A stretch of DNA of 64,000 bases from Rubripirellula lacrimiformis (GCF_007741535.1 NZ_CP036525.1:6386001-6450000), one strand, 5' to 3'; counted from the stretch's first letter, positions 17,123 through 27,800 are shown. Notes: generated by a model not told the origin, from the letters alone. Program-made: numbers and translations.

Positions 17123-18838
17123 ATGATCCGATGCTTTCTGGTTCTGCTGCTCGCGTTTGCCGCTGCAACAACCGGGTTGGCCGACGAAAGCCCGCTCAGC
17201 CAGCGACAAAGCACGGTCGCCCAACGCTACCAGCGGCTGGAAGAACTGCTGCTGCGACTGGCCGAAGTCGAGACGGCAGAAAATCCCGAACGGGCAGCCC
17301 TGCTGCGGCGTGCGGCTCGCCAATCACGCGACAAGTTCGTCCTGGAACGACTCCGCAATGCCTCGAAGTCGCTGGAAAGCCAAGAGTTCCAGAAGGCGGT
17401 GGACGAACAATCGGCGGCGACCGAAGAACTGGCATCGCTGCTGAAGCTGCTCCTTAGCGAGGACCGATCCAAACGGATTCGCGACGAAAAGGAACGTGTC
17501 CAAAAGCTCGTCAAGGAACTCAAACGCAACCTGAACAACCAGCGCAGCACGCGTGCACGAACCGAGAACGGCGCCGACATCCAAGCCGTCGAAAAGGAAC
17601 AGAAGTCCGTCACCGAAAAAAGCGAAGAGCTGAAGCGGCAGATGGAGGAGGACTCGGAGGATCCGATCGAGACGCCTGCGCCGAGCGATTCAGAACCCAA
17701 GGATTCAGAGCCAAACGAATCCAAACCGTCCGATTCCAAACCGTCCGATTCCGAACCGTCTGACTCCAAACCGTCCGACTCCAAGCCGTCTGATTCCAAA
17801 CCGTCTGATTCCAAACCGTCCGACTCCAAACCGTCCGACTCCAAACCGTCCGACTCCAAACCGTCCGACTCCAAACCGTCCGACTCCAAACCGTCCGACT
17901 CCAAACCATCCGACTCCAAACCATCCGACTCCAAACCATCTGATTCCAAACCTTCTGAATCGAAACCCAGTGACGAGGCGTCGCCAGAGCCCCCGCCGGA
18001 ACGGCCTCAGTCACCTGAACAGGAGGCCCAGAAGCAGCTTGACCAGGCCATCGAAAAGATGAAGCAGGCGGAGAAAGACCTTGAAGAGGCCAAGCGAGAG
18101 GAGGCGACGGAAAAGCAGCGGCAGGCCGAGGAAAATCTGCGTGCGGCGATCGATCAACTCGAACAGATCCTGCGACAGCTCCGGGAAGAGGAGTTGCAGC
18201 GGGAACTTGCGAAATTGGAATCGCGTCTCAGAAAGATGGCCGCGATGCAAACTCAGGTGCTCGAAAACACTCAAACCTTGGCGGCGACACCGAAATCGCA
18301 GCGGAATCGCCAAACCGACCTGAAGGCTGGCGATCTGGCGTTTGAAGAGAAGAAAATCACGATGGAGGCTGATCGGGCGATGCTGCTGCTTCGCGAAGAG
18401 GGATCAAGTGTCGCGTTCCCGGAAGTGGTTTTGCAGATTCGTGGCGACACGGCGCGAGTGGCCGATTTCTTGGCGGAAACCAAGATCGACCTGGTCTGCC
18501 AGGGGATCCAGGAGGACATCTTGGCTGCCCTAGGCGAGATGATAGAGGCGTTGCAGAAGGCACAGCGTGACCTGGAAAAGAAGAAACAACAGCAAGGTCA
18601 GGGCAAACCCGGGCAATCGGGACAAGGCGAACAACCGTTGGTCGAGGCCTTGGCGGAACTAAAATTGATCCGAACGATGCAGTCCAGGATTAAATCCACG
18701 ACGGACCGCTATTCGGGGCTGCTAGAATCAGGTGAGTCGTCTGGCGATGAAGTCTTGCCGCTTTTACAGAACTTGTCAGAGCGCCAAAGTCGTCTGTACC
18801 GGATCACTCGAGATTTGGTATTGAAGCGAAATCAGTAA
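17123..18838 (+). CDS. exported coiled-coil protein with PSDSK tandem repeats
   Basis: From ATG 17123 the 571-residue product starts with a signal peptide (MIRCFLVLLLAFAAATTGLADES). The next 180 residues are highly charged coiled coil ('KERVQKLVKELKRNLNNQ'). A Pro/Ser/Asp/Lys linker follows, with 16 units of a 15-bp repeat coding mostly PSDSK. A second long coiled coil ('AIEKMKQAEKDLEEAKREEA') and a compact C-terminal part ('ELKLIRTMQSRIKSTTDRYSGLLE') complete it. The frame extends to 17084, but that would disrupt the signal peptide. It lies 94 bp after the membrane-protein gene and 13 bp before the next gene. A periplasmic spacer or scaffold is likely; the function is unknown. Confidence 0.8.
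   Translation: MIRCFLVLLLAFAAATTGLADESPLSQRQSTVAQRYQRLEELLLRLAEVETAENPERAALLRRAARQSRDKFVLERLRNASKSLESQEFQKAVDEQSAATEELASLLKLLLSEDRSKRIRDEKERVQKLVKELKRNLNNQRSTRARTENGADIQAVEKEQKSVTEKSEELKRQMEEDSEDPIETPAPSDSEPKDSEPNESKPSDSKPSDSEPSDSKPSDSKPSDSKPSDSKPSDSKPSDSKPSDSKPSDSKPSDSKPSDSKPSDSKPSDSKPSDSKPSESKPSDEASPEPPPERPQSPEQEAQKQLDQAIEKMKQAEKDLEEAKREEATEKQRQAEENLRAAIDQLEQILRQLREEELQRELAKLESRLRKMAAMQTQVLENTQTLAATPKSQRNRQTDLKAGDLAFEEKKITMEADRAMLLLREEGSSVAFPEVVLQIRGDTARVADFLAETKIDLVCQGIQEDILAALGEMIEALQKAQRDLEKKKQQQGQGKPGQSGQGEQPLVEALAELKLIRTMQSRIKSTTDRYSGLLESGESSGDEVLPLLQNLSERQSRLYRITRDLVLKRNQ
17726..17965 (+). repeat. in-frame 15-bp tandem repeat, 16 units
   Basis: Sixteen consecutive 15-bp units of the form CCGTCCGACTCCAAA encode Pro-Ser-Asp-Ser-Lys with minor variants (one Glu for Lys, a final Glu for Asp). 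Several central units are identical at DNA level, so expansion is recent and the copy number should vary between strains. Confidence 0.95.
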
Positions 18839-18851
18839 CCGTGAGGCGAAT

Positions 18852-20174
18852 GTGAATCGACCGAAGCCCGTGCTCCCTGGCTCGCTTGCTCGACTCTGCC
18901 GGATTCCGACGATGAAACCCATCGTCGCGATCGCGGCCCCGCCCGGTCCCCCACCGTCGAAGCCCCTGACACGCGGCCTAGCTTCGCCCCGCGGCGGCAG
19001 CCCAATGCGGACCCGAAAGCCCAAACGTGCGGCTAGTTTGTTGCTGGCCCTGCAGGCAATCGCGGTTCCCACCGCGCAGACCGCGGCCCTCCTGACGACT
19101 TCGGTGCTGACGGCCACCATCGCGACAAGCACCGCCAGAGCTGACGAAGCTCAATCGCCGGCCCCCGCTTCCGCGTCGACCGAAGATGCGCTGAAACGCC
19201 GAGCCACTTGGCAGCGGTTCGATGCGACGGAAATGGCTAAAATGCTGCGATCCTCGCTCGACGCACTGGGCGTCGCGCCGGCACAGATGGATCGAATCAC
19301 GGACGAATTCCTGGCCGCAATCGAAGCTGACGATCGGGACCCGCTGGACGCGTACATCGCGGCAACCGGGCCGTTGGTGCCAGTCATTGACCAGATCGTT
19401 TCCGCCAGCACCACCAACATCGATGCTTCGGCCGCCACGATCGACCCCAACACACCGACCTACGGTGCCGTTGAATCGCTGCCGAAATCGATGCGGATGA
19501 CTCTGCGGACGTGGCTGGGCCGAGAACTGGTCCGCGCCCGTTTGTACGACGAAGCGTTGCCGGTGATCGCCGAAGTCGACCCGACCGAGTCGATCGATCC
19601 GGCATCCGCACTGTATTTTCGCGGTGCCTGCTACCACGCGCTGTTGATGAAGACCGAAGCGCTTGCGGATCTGCGGCGGCTTTTGGAGAACCAAGACGAT
19701 GTGCCCGTTCGTTTTGCCCGCACAGCACAATTGATGGTCGCGGACATCAAACCGTTGAAAGAAGACTCGCTTGACGAAATTTCGCGATTGATGACCGACG
19801 TGACGCGGCGTTTGGACCTAGGACGCAGCAACGAAGTGGTCAGCAATCAAGAACAGAAGATCATCGACAAGCTGACCAAGTTGATCGAAAAGATCGAAGA
19901 ACAACAGCAGCAACAGCAACAGCAGCAACAACAGGCCGGCGGCAGTGGCGGCCAAAGCGACGGCCAGGGCAGTCCGATGCAGGACAGCAACATTGCCGGA
20001 GGCAGCGCCAACGGCGACGTCGACCGCAAAGGCATTTCCGACAAAGACGGCTGGGGGAATCTGCCACCAGCCGAGCGGAATCAGGCGTTGCAGCAGATCA
20101 GTCGTGACCTGCCGACGCACTATCGCGAGGCGATCGAGGCCTATTTCCGGAAACTGGCCACCGATGGATCCTAG
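18852..20174 (+). CDS. exported protein with poly-Gln tract, unknown function
   Basis: The frame opens at GTG 18852 with GAGG five bases upstream, 13 bp after the previous stop. A later ATG at 19005 would give a clean signal peptide (MRTRKPKRAASLLLALQAIA, cleavage after ARA), so the start is uncertain. Residues about 100-330 are helical and TPR-like ('ASALYFRGACYHALLMKTEALADLRRLLE'). A run of 15 consecutive residues that is almost all Gln follows 'LIEKIEEQ', then a Gly/Ser/Gln-rich linker. The C-terminal motif 'DGWGNLPPAERNQALQQISRDLPTHYREAIEAYFRKLA' recurs in planctomycete proteins found with the coiled-coil partner upstream. It is the third member of the envelope cluster. Confidence 0.75.
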   Translation: MNRPKPVLPGSLARLCRIPTMKPIVAIAAPPGPPPSKPLTRGLASPRGGSPMRTRKPKRAASLLLALQAIAVPTAQTAALLTTSVLTATIATSTARADEAQSPAPASASTEDALKRRATWQRFDATEMAKMLRSSLDALGVAPAQMDRITDEFLAAIEADDRDPLDAYIAATGPLVPVIDQIVSASTTNIDASAATIDPNTPTYGAVESLPKSMRMTLRTWLGRELVRARLYDEALPVIAEVDPTESIDPASALYFRGACYHALLMKTEALADLRRLLENQDDVPVRFARTAQLMVADIKPLKEDSLDEISRLMTDVTRRLDLGRSNEVVSNQEQKIIDKLTKLIEKIEEQQQQQQQQQQQAGGSGGQSDGQGSPMQDSNIAGGSANGDVDRKGISDKDGWGNLPPAERNQALQQISRDLPTHYREAIEAYFRKLATDGS

Positions 20175-20352
20175 CCGGGTCATTGAACCACGGCCTCTTT
20201 GCGGATATCTTCGCGAGCTTCCCCGTTGGGGTAGGGGCTGCGCCGAAATGGATCGCCGCGTCTCAACGAAACACCGCCAAAAGCGGCACACGTCCAGCCC
20301 GACCCTTCGCGGTCGATCCGTAGGACTCACCAGGTAAAGAGAACGACTCGGT

Positions 20353-23300
20353 ATGAGCGTCGATTTAGAAGCAATTGCCCAACGCGGGCGTTGCGAAATT
20401 TCCAGCTTGCGTTTGGCCCTTCCCCTCCTCGAACAGGGATACACGCCGCCGTTTTTGGCGCGTTACCGTCGAGACGAATTGGGTGGTTTGGATGAATCAA
20501 GCCTTTGGGGGTTGGCGTCTGCCGTCACCACCGAGAACCAAATCTCCAATCGACGCGAGCAACTGCAGGCGTTGTGGGACGCAACTGCGCTGAAAGATCC
20601 AGCGATCGGTTACGCGATTGGCAAAGCCAATTCGGTCCGCATGCTGTCGCGACTGGCGCGTCGACTGAAGCACGAATCGAGCGAAAAGCCCAGCGACGCC
20701 ACTCGATTGGCCGTTCGTGTGCTGAACCCACGCAAGGGTGACGGCAGCGATTTCGCGTCGATCGCCGCAAAAGTCGAAGGCATCGAAAGCGTCGACGCAG
20801 CATTCGACGACCTGGACAACGCCCTGGTCGAACGCCTGGCCGGTGACCCGCGAGTGATCAATGCAGCAGTTCGCTGGTTGGCTAAGAACGCCCGAATTCA
20901 TATCGCCAAGATCAGCGACCCGCATATCGGTGGCGAGGAAGAAGAAGCCAAGCCGAAGAAAAAGAAAAAGAAAAAATCGGCCAACGCCAACGCCAACGCC
21001 AACGCCGACAAGCCTGCCGCCGATACGGCAACCGACGCTGCGGTAGCCACCGCAGACGGGGCGACCGACACGCAGGCCGCTACCGAAGCGACCCCGCCAG
21101 GCGATTCGGCTGCGGATCCAGCCGCGGTTGTGACAACTGCGACCGAAACACCGGCCGCATCGGCAACGGAAACCTCGGCGATCGCAACTGCGGCCGCCGA
21201 AGCCCCAGCCAAGCCAGAATCCACGGATTCTGAACTAGCGGCGGCAGCCGAAGCCACTGCGACGGAAGCCACTGCGACGGAAGCCCCTGCAACGGAAGCC
21301 ACTGCAGCCGACGCTGGCACAGCGGAAACCCCAGCAGCAGAAGCTGCGTCGACCGAGCCAGTGGCGACCGAGCCAACTGCCGCCGACGCCCCAGCGGCAG
21401 CTGATGGCACAGCCACGCCGGCTGGCGAAACGGCAAACACCGACTCGCTGCCGATCGATTCGTTCAAGGCGGAATCGGCCAAATCGGGTGCTGGCGACGC
21501 GAAAGCAGCCGAAACATCGACCAAGGGCAACAAGCCGGTCAAAAAGCAGAAAAAGATTTCACCACGCCAACGCCGACGCCGTTGGTTGGTCGGAGTCCTG
21601 AAGCCGCTGCAAGGCAAACGCTTCACATCGGACAAACTCAGCTCGTTCCAACTGGTCATGCTGGGCCGCGCACTGCGAAGCCAAGTCGCCGAGTGCGGTT
21701 TCGAATACGACGCTGGCAAACTGGTTGCTGAACTGCAACGAACCGCCGCCGGTTTCAACCACCACCTCGAAGAACGTATGCGGGACATCGTCCTGCAGAA
21801 CGAAGCCAGCATCCGCGAAGCCGCCGAAATCGCATGGTGGGACGACGTTCAGGAACGAGCATCGGCGCGATTGGTTCAGATCACCGCCGATCACCTGCGT
21901 CGCCACGTCAATCGTGGACCGGTGGATGCCAAGGTCGTCATGTCGATCGACGCCGTTGGCCCACGCACAGCAGCCACCACCATCGTGTCGGCTGACGGAC
22001 GTGTTCTGCACACCGAAGATTTGCCCTGTCAATTGTCGGCCACTCAGCGAGGCCAAGCGGTTGCGCGGATGGGCGAACTGATCCACACGCATCACGTTGA
22101 CCTGATCGTGATCAGCAACGGACCGGCCAGACGCGCAACGATGATCGCCCTGGGCGACCTGATCACCGCGTCACCCGAGAAATCGATCCGCTGGACTCTG
22201 GCAGATCGCAGCGGTGCGGACGCGTATTCAGGCAGCAGCGTTTCGGACCAAGAAATGCGTTCGACCCCGCGTCGATTCCGAGCCGCCGCCTGGTTGGCGT
22301 TCTCGGTCTTGCAACCGGCCCAGTCGATGGCCAAGGTCGACCCGCTGAAACTACGGCTCAGCTCTTTCCAACGGGAATTGTCTGACGAAGCACTCGCCGA
22401 AACGCTCGAAGACGTCATGGTCAGCGGTGCTTCACGCGGCGGTGTCGACGCCAACTCGGCTCCGCAATCATGGCTACGTCGACTGCCCGGCGTGACCCCC
22501 GAAATCGCGACCGCAATCGACAAGGCACGCCGCGAAAAACTGTTCTCGTCCCGCGACGCGATCAGCGAAATCGCGAACTGGCCTAGCGCCGTGGAAAGCC
22601 GCCAATCGCTACCTTTCCTACGTGTCTTCGGCAGCGAAGAATCCCTGGATGGAACACTGATCCATCCGGATGATTACGCGCTAGCGAAAAAACTCGCTCA
22701 GTCGCTGGAACTGGAACTGCCACCGGCGACGCCCCCTGGCTACACCGCACCCGATTTTTCGAACCCGTCGACCAGCGACGAGGTCAAACCGATCCAGGTG
22801 GCGGACCAATCGAAGCCGACGACCGTCGAGGATTTCACCGCATCCGGCGAAAAGTCTCCCGAGTTCGCGATTCCAGAACCCGAAGGCGACAGCGAAACCG
22901 CGAACACGTCTGAACTGCAGGCCGATCCGGCCGCCGGTGATGCTGCAACACCCGATGCTGCAGCGACCGAAACCGCAGCAGCGGAACCTGCCGCCGGCGA
23001 GACCGCCGAAGCGTCCAGCGACGCACCGGCTGCCGAAGCCGCAGAACCCGCAGCGACAGCGGACGACGCTACTCCAGCCGAGCAATCCGCATCGGGCGAA
23101 TCAGCCACCGACGATGCGACCTCCGCCGAACCTGTCCGCCAACCTCGGCCCGACCGAGCCAAGATCGACAAGTGCGTCAAAGAATGGCAGATCGGCACCC
23201 GCCGCGCTCATCAAATTGTGCACTGGCTTTGCGATCCATTCGGCGACAGCGACGTGTCCGGATCGCCTCCGGCCGTGATGTCAACGATGCCATCGACCAA

Positions 23301-24177
23301 GGCCCTGAAACCCGGCGATCCAGTCGTGGGCGTCGTGGTCGGCGTCATGCCGTTTGGTGTCTTCGTTGAATTGGCACCCGATTGCAGCGGACTGATTCAC
23401 GTCAGCCGTGTGTCGGATTCCTATGTGGAAGACCTGCACGAAGCGGTTCAAATCGGCGATGTCGTCACCGCTTGGGTGACCGGTATCGACGAAAAACGTC
23501 GCCGTGTCGGACTCAGTGCGATTTCACCCGAGCGTGAAGCAGAACTGGAAGATGCCCGACGCAACCGTTCGGCTCGCCCCCATCGTGGCGGTGGCGCTGG
23601 CGGTGGCAATCGAGGCGGTCAAGGGAATCGTCCGGCCGCTGCAGCATCCGGTAATCGATCGCAAGGAACCCAAGGCAATCAAGGACGCAGCGGTGGACCA
23701 CCATCCAAAGACGCTCGCGGCCGTGGCGGCCAAGGCGGTGGCGGACGTGGACGCAGCGGCGATCGGCACTCAGCCGGCAACCGAGGCGGACGTGGTCGTG
23801 ACAAGAAACCGGAAACCTACCGAGTCGTGGCCAAGGCTGATGCCAAGCCGCTGACCGACGCGATGCAAGACGGCAAAGAACCGCTGCGATCGTTCGGTGA
23901 CCTGATGCAGTTCTTTGACAAAGACAAGAAGGCAGCTGCGGAAAAATCGGTCAAACCGGCCAAGCCCAAAGTGACCGAGCCAAAGGCAGCGAAGCCAGCG
24001 ACGGAGGATCCAAAACCAGAGTCCAACGACGCGGCAACTCCGCCTGCAACACCCGCGCAGACGGACGCCCCGGCAACCCCTTCGGCCGACACGGCCAAAC
24101 CAGCCGATGCACCGCAATCGCCACAAGGCGAAGCTGCGAACCAACCCGCTACTCAAGCCGATACCCCTGACGCATGA
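20353..24177 (+). CDS. Tex-like S1 RNA-binding protein with large low-complexity insertions
   Basis: The 1274-residue product has the Tex domain order. The N-terminal helical part carries 'LEQGYTPPFLARYRRDELGGLDE' (Tex: PF(I/L)ARYRK..TGGLD). A YqgF/RNase H-like domain spans about residues 530-620 ('VVMSIDAVGPRTAATTIV', 'IVISNGPARRATMIALGDLI'), a helix-hairpin-helix part about 695-740 ('WLRRLPGVTPEIATAIDKARREKLF'), and an S1 domain about 983-1055 ('GVVVGVMPFGVFVELAPDCSGLIHVSRVSD'). Typical Tex proteins have about 770 residues. The excess is a Lys-then-Ala/Thr/Glu-rich insert at about 195-395, a second at about 800-935, an RGG-type Gly/Arg region at about 1075-1150, and an Ala/Pro tail. Tex family proteins are RNA-associated transcription or ribosome factors. 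The stop overlaps the next ATG. Confidence 0.85.
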   Translation: MSVDLEAIAQRGRCEISSLRLALPLLEQGYTPPFLARYRRDELGGLDESSLWGLASAVTTENQISNRREQLQALWDATALKDPAIGYAIGKANSVRMLSRLARRLKHESSEKPSDATRLAVRVLNPRKGDGSDFASIAAKVEGIESVDAAFDDLDNALVERLAGDPRVINAAVRWLAKNARIHIAKISDPHIGGEEEEAKPKKKKKKKSANANANANADKPAADTATDAAVATADGATDTQAATEATPPGDSAADPAAVVTTATETPAASATETSAIATAAAEAPAKPESTDSELAAAAEATATEATATEAPATEATAADAGTAETPAAEAASTEPVATEPTAADAPAAADGTATPAGETANTDSLPIDSFKAESAKSGAGDAKAAETSTKGNKPVKKQKKISPRQRRRRWLVGVLKPLQGKRFTSDKLSSFQLVMLGRALRSQVAECGFEYDAGKLVAELQRTAAGFNHHLEERMRDIVLQNEASIREAAEIAWWDDVQERASARLVQITADHLRRHVNRGPVDAKVVMSIDAVGPRTAATTIVSADGRVLHTEDLPCQLSATQRGQAVARMGELIHTHHVDLIVISNGPARRATMIALGDLITASPEKSIRWTLADRSGADAYSGSSVSDQEMRSTPRRFRAAAWLAFSVLQPAQSMAKVDPLKLRLSSFQRELSDEALAETLEDVMVSGASRGGVDANSAPQSWLRRLPGVTPEIATAIDKARREKLFSSRDAISEIANWPSAVESRQSLPFLRVFGSEESLDGTLIHPDDYALAKKLAQSLELELPPATPPGYTAPDFSNPSTSDEVKPIQVADQSKPTTVEDFTASGEKSPEFAIPEPEGDSETANTSELQADPAAGDAATPDAAATETAAAEPAAGETAEASSDAPAAEAAEPAATADDATPAEQSASGESATDDATSAEPVRQPRPDRAKIDKCVKEWQIGTRRAHQIVHWLCDPFGDSDVSGSPPAVMSTMPSTKALKPGDPVVGVVVGVMPFGVFVELAPDCSGLIHVSRVSDSYVEDLHEAVQIGDVVTAWVTGIDEKRRRVGLSAISPEREAELEDARRNRSARPHRGGGAGGGNRGGQGNRPAAAASGNRSQGTQGNQGRSGGPPSKDARGRGGQGGGGRGRSGDRHSAGNRGGRGRDKKPETYRVVAKADAKPLTDAMQDGKEPLRSFGDLMQFFDKDKKAAAEKSVKPAKPKVTEPKAAKPATEDPKPESNDAATPPATPAQTDAPATPSADTAKPADAPQSPQGEAANQPATQADTPDA

Positions 24178-24668
24178 GCGATGATTTCCAGTCACGGCTA
24201 GAGTCCGCCATCTCGCGCGGACAGAAACGTGCGGACCAGAAAGCGTCGGCGCAGCGGGCCAAGGAACTCAGCGAAGACGAACTGCGACGGCTCCACACGT
24301 CGTTCCGCTTGGAATTGTCCGAGCGGATCGAACGGGCCGTGCACCAAGTCGCTGATCACTTCCCCGGCTTTCGCGAAGAATCTCTGTTCGGCGAAGGCGG
24401 GTGGGGTGCAGCATGCTATCGCGATGACCTGAAAATCGTTTCAGGACGACGCGAAAACCAGTACAGCCGACTGGAAATGATGATCCGCCCGTTCAGCGAT
24501 TCTCGAGTGCTAGACCTGAAGGGGAAAGGCACTGTGATGAACCGGGAACTATTCAATCGGTCATTCTTCGTCCCCATCACAGAAGTAGACAGCGACGAAT
24601 TCACGCAACTGATCGATACATGGTCGATCGAGTACGCGGAAGTCTACGCCACCAAAACGCGAATCTAA
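24174..24668 (+). CDS. conserved hypothetical protein coupled to the Tex-like gene
   Basis: The 164-residue protein starts within the stop codon of the upstream gene (ATGA overlap), which implies translational coupling. It is soluble. The N-terminal 60 residues are charged and helical ('SRGQKRADQKASAQRAKELSEDELRRLHTSFRLELSERIE'-like composition), and the rest is mixed alpha/beta with 'GGWGAACYRDD', 'YSRLEMMIRPFSDSRVLDLKGKGTV' and 'FNRSFFVPITEVDSDEF'. I do not recognise a family. The coupling suggests it acts with the Tex-like protein. Confidence 0.75.
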   Translation: MSDDFQSRLESAISRGQKRADQKASAQRAKELSEDELRRLHTSFRLELSERIERAVHQVADHFPGFREESLFGEGGWGAACYRDDLKIVSGRRENQYSRLEMMIRPFSDSRVLDLKGKGTVMNRELFNRSFFVPITEVDSDEFTQLIDTWSIEYAEVYATKTRI

Positions 24669-24691
24669 CCCGCCTCTAGCGGCTACCACAA

Positions 24692-24779
24692 AACTTAAAC
24701 CCGAACTTTTCCTCCCTAGCTAACGCGAGGGGAGCAGAATGGAAAGTTCGAGTTTAAGTTCGAGTTCGAGTTTAAGTTT
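24692..24779. terminator. long hairpin between convergent genes, related to the GAGTTC repeat
   Basis: AACTTAAACCCGAACTTTTCC (from 24692) pairs with GGAAAGTTCGAGTTTAAGTT (to 24760), about 20 bp with one mismatch and one bulge. A second GTTCGAGTTTAAGTTTT copy runs to 24779. Placed between two convergent genes it can serve as a bidirectional terminator. Its sequence is that of the repeat near 14353-14386. Confidence 0.6.
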
Positions 24780-24810
24780 TGGAAGAGGGGGGGAGCGATG
24801 AAGTCGCTTC

Positions 24811-27800
24811 TTATCGATTCGCTGCGACGGGCCCCGACTCGATCGGCACGATCTTGATCAGCAAATCCTTGTCGCCAACCTGCGCTTTTGCGCTGGTCGG
24901 ATAGTACGTCGCCGGGTTGGTTCGAACTCGAATGCGCAGGTTGTATTCACCGTCGGGCAGCCCGTCGATTTGAAAATCCCCTTTTTCGTCGGTAGTTGCC
25001 TCCCGTGTATTCGGGCTTGGGTTGGCCAGCAGCAGCCGATTTGCGTCGGTGAACGTTGGAATCGACGAAACGTGCGCTCCCGAAACAGGGTTCCCATCGA
25101 CATCAATCACTTGGCCAGAAATGGTGCCATGCGCCATTTGAAATTCCATCTCTTCGGCGCGAAATTGATTGGTTCCGATTTGCGTGACAGACCGACGCCC
25201 CGAGGGGTTATTGCGCGAAAGTCCTTGGACACTCCAAAGTTCCACGGAATAGCTTCCGACCGGTGGCACAAACCAGACGTAGGTTCCCGCCTCGTCCACT
25301 CGCCTGGGAACTCCGCTCATCGAATGTGATCCCATGAACGAGTGAGTGGGTGGCTGCCGCCAGACCATAACGCTGACGCCCGGCATGGGGGCGCCGTCGA
25401 TGGTTGCTTTGCCAGTAATCTTCCACATCGGTTTCATGCGGATCGTGTGTTCCTGCGATGTCATCATCGCGGGCATCGGAACCTCGGCCCATAGGTGTTG
25501 GTCCCCGGTGTCGATCGACGCGCTGACGATGACGTCCGAAGCATACAAACGAAGAGGAAACAATGTGGCTCGCCCATCCGAGTCGGTGATCGCGTCTTCG
25601 CAGATCTTCAGATCACGAATGATCGAGTCCTTCGGTGGCGGCAGTCGCTGCAGCATTGTCAGCGTTGCACCAGCCACCGGTTGCCCCGATTTGTCTGTGC
25701 AGCGAATGGCAACGGCGGGGGCTTTCCGGACGACCAGGGGTTCTGCTTCTGCGACCGATCCATCGACCGCCGTTATTGTTTGTGATGGTGCCCAGGAGTC
25801 GACTTTATCACTTCTAGGATTCGACCATGGCAATACAAATCCCGGTCGTTTCCCCCATGCCCAAAGCCGATAGGTTCCAGCGTGTGGAACGAGCATCCGA
25901 TAAGTCCCATCAGCTTTTGCCGACGCGGTAAGGCGGCGATCGGGGCTGCCGGTTTCGATGGATTCAGCTTCAACGAACACGCCTTCCATCGGCTCGCCAT
26001 CTTCGGAAAATACGCTGCCGACAATTTCGATGCCCTCCTGCATCACCACGGAAAGCGGCTCGCCATCGGCAGCTTGCTGTTTGCTGATTTTCGCTCGGGT
26101 CCAGAGCAAACCGCGATCAATCGGTGCGGAAACGCTAACGTGGATAGTGTCGTCTCCGTTTCGCCGATCAAACCAGTCGCTTGGTACGCGAGCTTGAAAT
26201 CGGCCTTCGCGATCCGTTGGAGTTGAGATCACGCCAACCAAAACGGTGCAGCCCGCAACGGGGGCTCCTGCTGAATCGCGGACAAATCCAGAAACGGAGA
26301 AACCCGTATCGACGTGATGAGTGCTGCCAGAGGCAAACACAACGGGGTTTTGCACGCCAGGATCCATGGTTGGAAATCGCAATCCCGTCTCGACAGAGTC
26401 CGAGGTCCGGATGGCGAAGGATGCCGGCGCCCAATCCGGATGCTCCAGCACGACGTTCGCGATGTAGCCACGGGGTAGTCCATGGATCACGAATTCACCC
26501 GCGTCGTCGGTGATCGTGCGCGGTGACAAACTGCTGCGGAAAAGGCTCGTCGAGTAATGGGATAGATTCGCGATGTCATCCGGCCTCGCTTCATCGATGG
26601 ATGATACTGAAACGGAGGCACCTGCGACCGGCTGCCCTGCCGGATCGATGATCGTTCCACCGACGGATGCCGTTTCTTGAAGCTTCAGATCAAGCGATTT
26701 GACATACTGAGATGTTCCGATGGAATGCCAACCGTATTGCCCCGGCGTGGCAGCAACGACCTCCCACTGTTCCTGATAGGGATAGTCGTCTCGCCGCGCG
26801 GGAACATCGTCAAATCGGAAACGGCCCTGGTCGTCAGCGATCGTTCTTGCCAGCAGAGCCAGGACCTGCGTCGAGTGATAATATCGCTGCGAATTGGTTT
26901 GCCGAATCCCAACGATCGCATTCTTAGCGGGCTGACCTGTGGATGTTCGAACAACGCCGTCGACCGTGATCAGGGTCCGCGGATCGCGATCGGTGGCGAG
27001 CGACGTTGAAGCCAGATTTTCGTAGAGAGACACACTTTCTGGCGCCGATGCAACGGGACGTTCGGCAGGGGATTGGGTCGATTTTTGAACGACCGGTTGC
27101 GGCTTCGGTGGTGTATGAAGGCCGAGGGCATCGTTCGCCGCAGGCGGATTGACCTTGGCTGGGCCTGCTGTTTTCGATTCGTCGGTTGGCTGTACCGCTG
27201 GATCCGCAACCGTTGTGGAGGCCACCTGTGCGGATTCTAATCGGACGCTGGTGGTGCCGATCGTTATCAACGCGGTGCAGGCGAGCACGCAAAGCAGACG
27301 TGGATGGCTGGGCATGACTGATTCCATCCGCAGAATCTTCCTCACTCGAAGTTCCGTATCTCCATACTGACTCATTGCAATCTCTCCCCAAGAGTTCCGT
27401 GACGTTTGAATTTCTTCCAGGACGCAAAGCAAGTGTTCGGCATATGGGATGGCACCCACACCAGCAGCGACCACCCGTTCATCTGTCGCTTCTTCGCGTT
27501 CGCGGCGCAGCGAGTGACGGCAGCAGTGCACCCAAGGGTGAAACCAATAGCAGGCCGTGACACATTGGGATATCAAATCAGCCACCGCATCGTGTCGCGC
27601 AACATGCGTCATTTCGTGCAGTAGGACGGAGCGCTGGCAGTCCATCGACCAGCCCATAAACCGCGAGGGCAACAGAATCGTGGGACGAAGAATGCCAAAC
27701 ACCAACGGGCCGCAAACTTCGCTGCTGATCCATACGGTGGGCGATCGGGCCAATGACAAATCCGTGGCGTATCGATCGACGGCGGCTTGCTGGGACGCAT

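Noticed and set aside
17227-17949. Antisense frame with ESDGL repeats
   Set aside because: It is the mirror of the PSDSK repeats; the plus-strand product has a signal peptide and coiled coils.
20898-21812. Antisense Ala/Ser/Val-rich frame
   Set aside because: It is a shadow of the low-complexity insert of the Tex-like gene.
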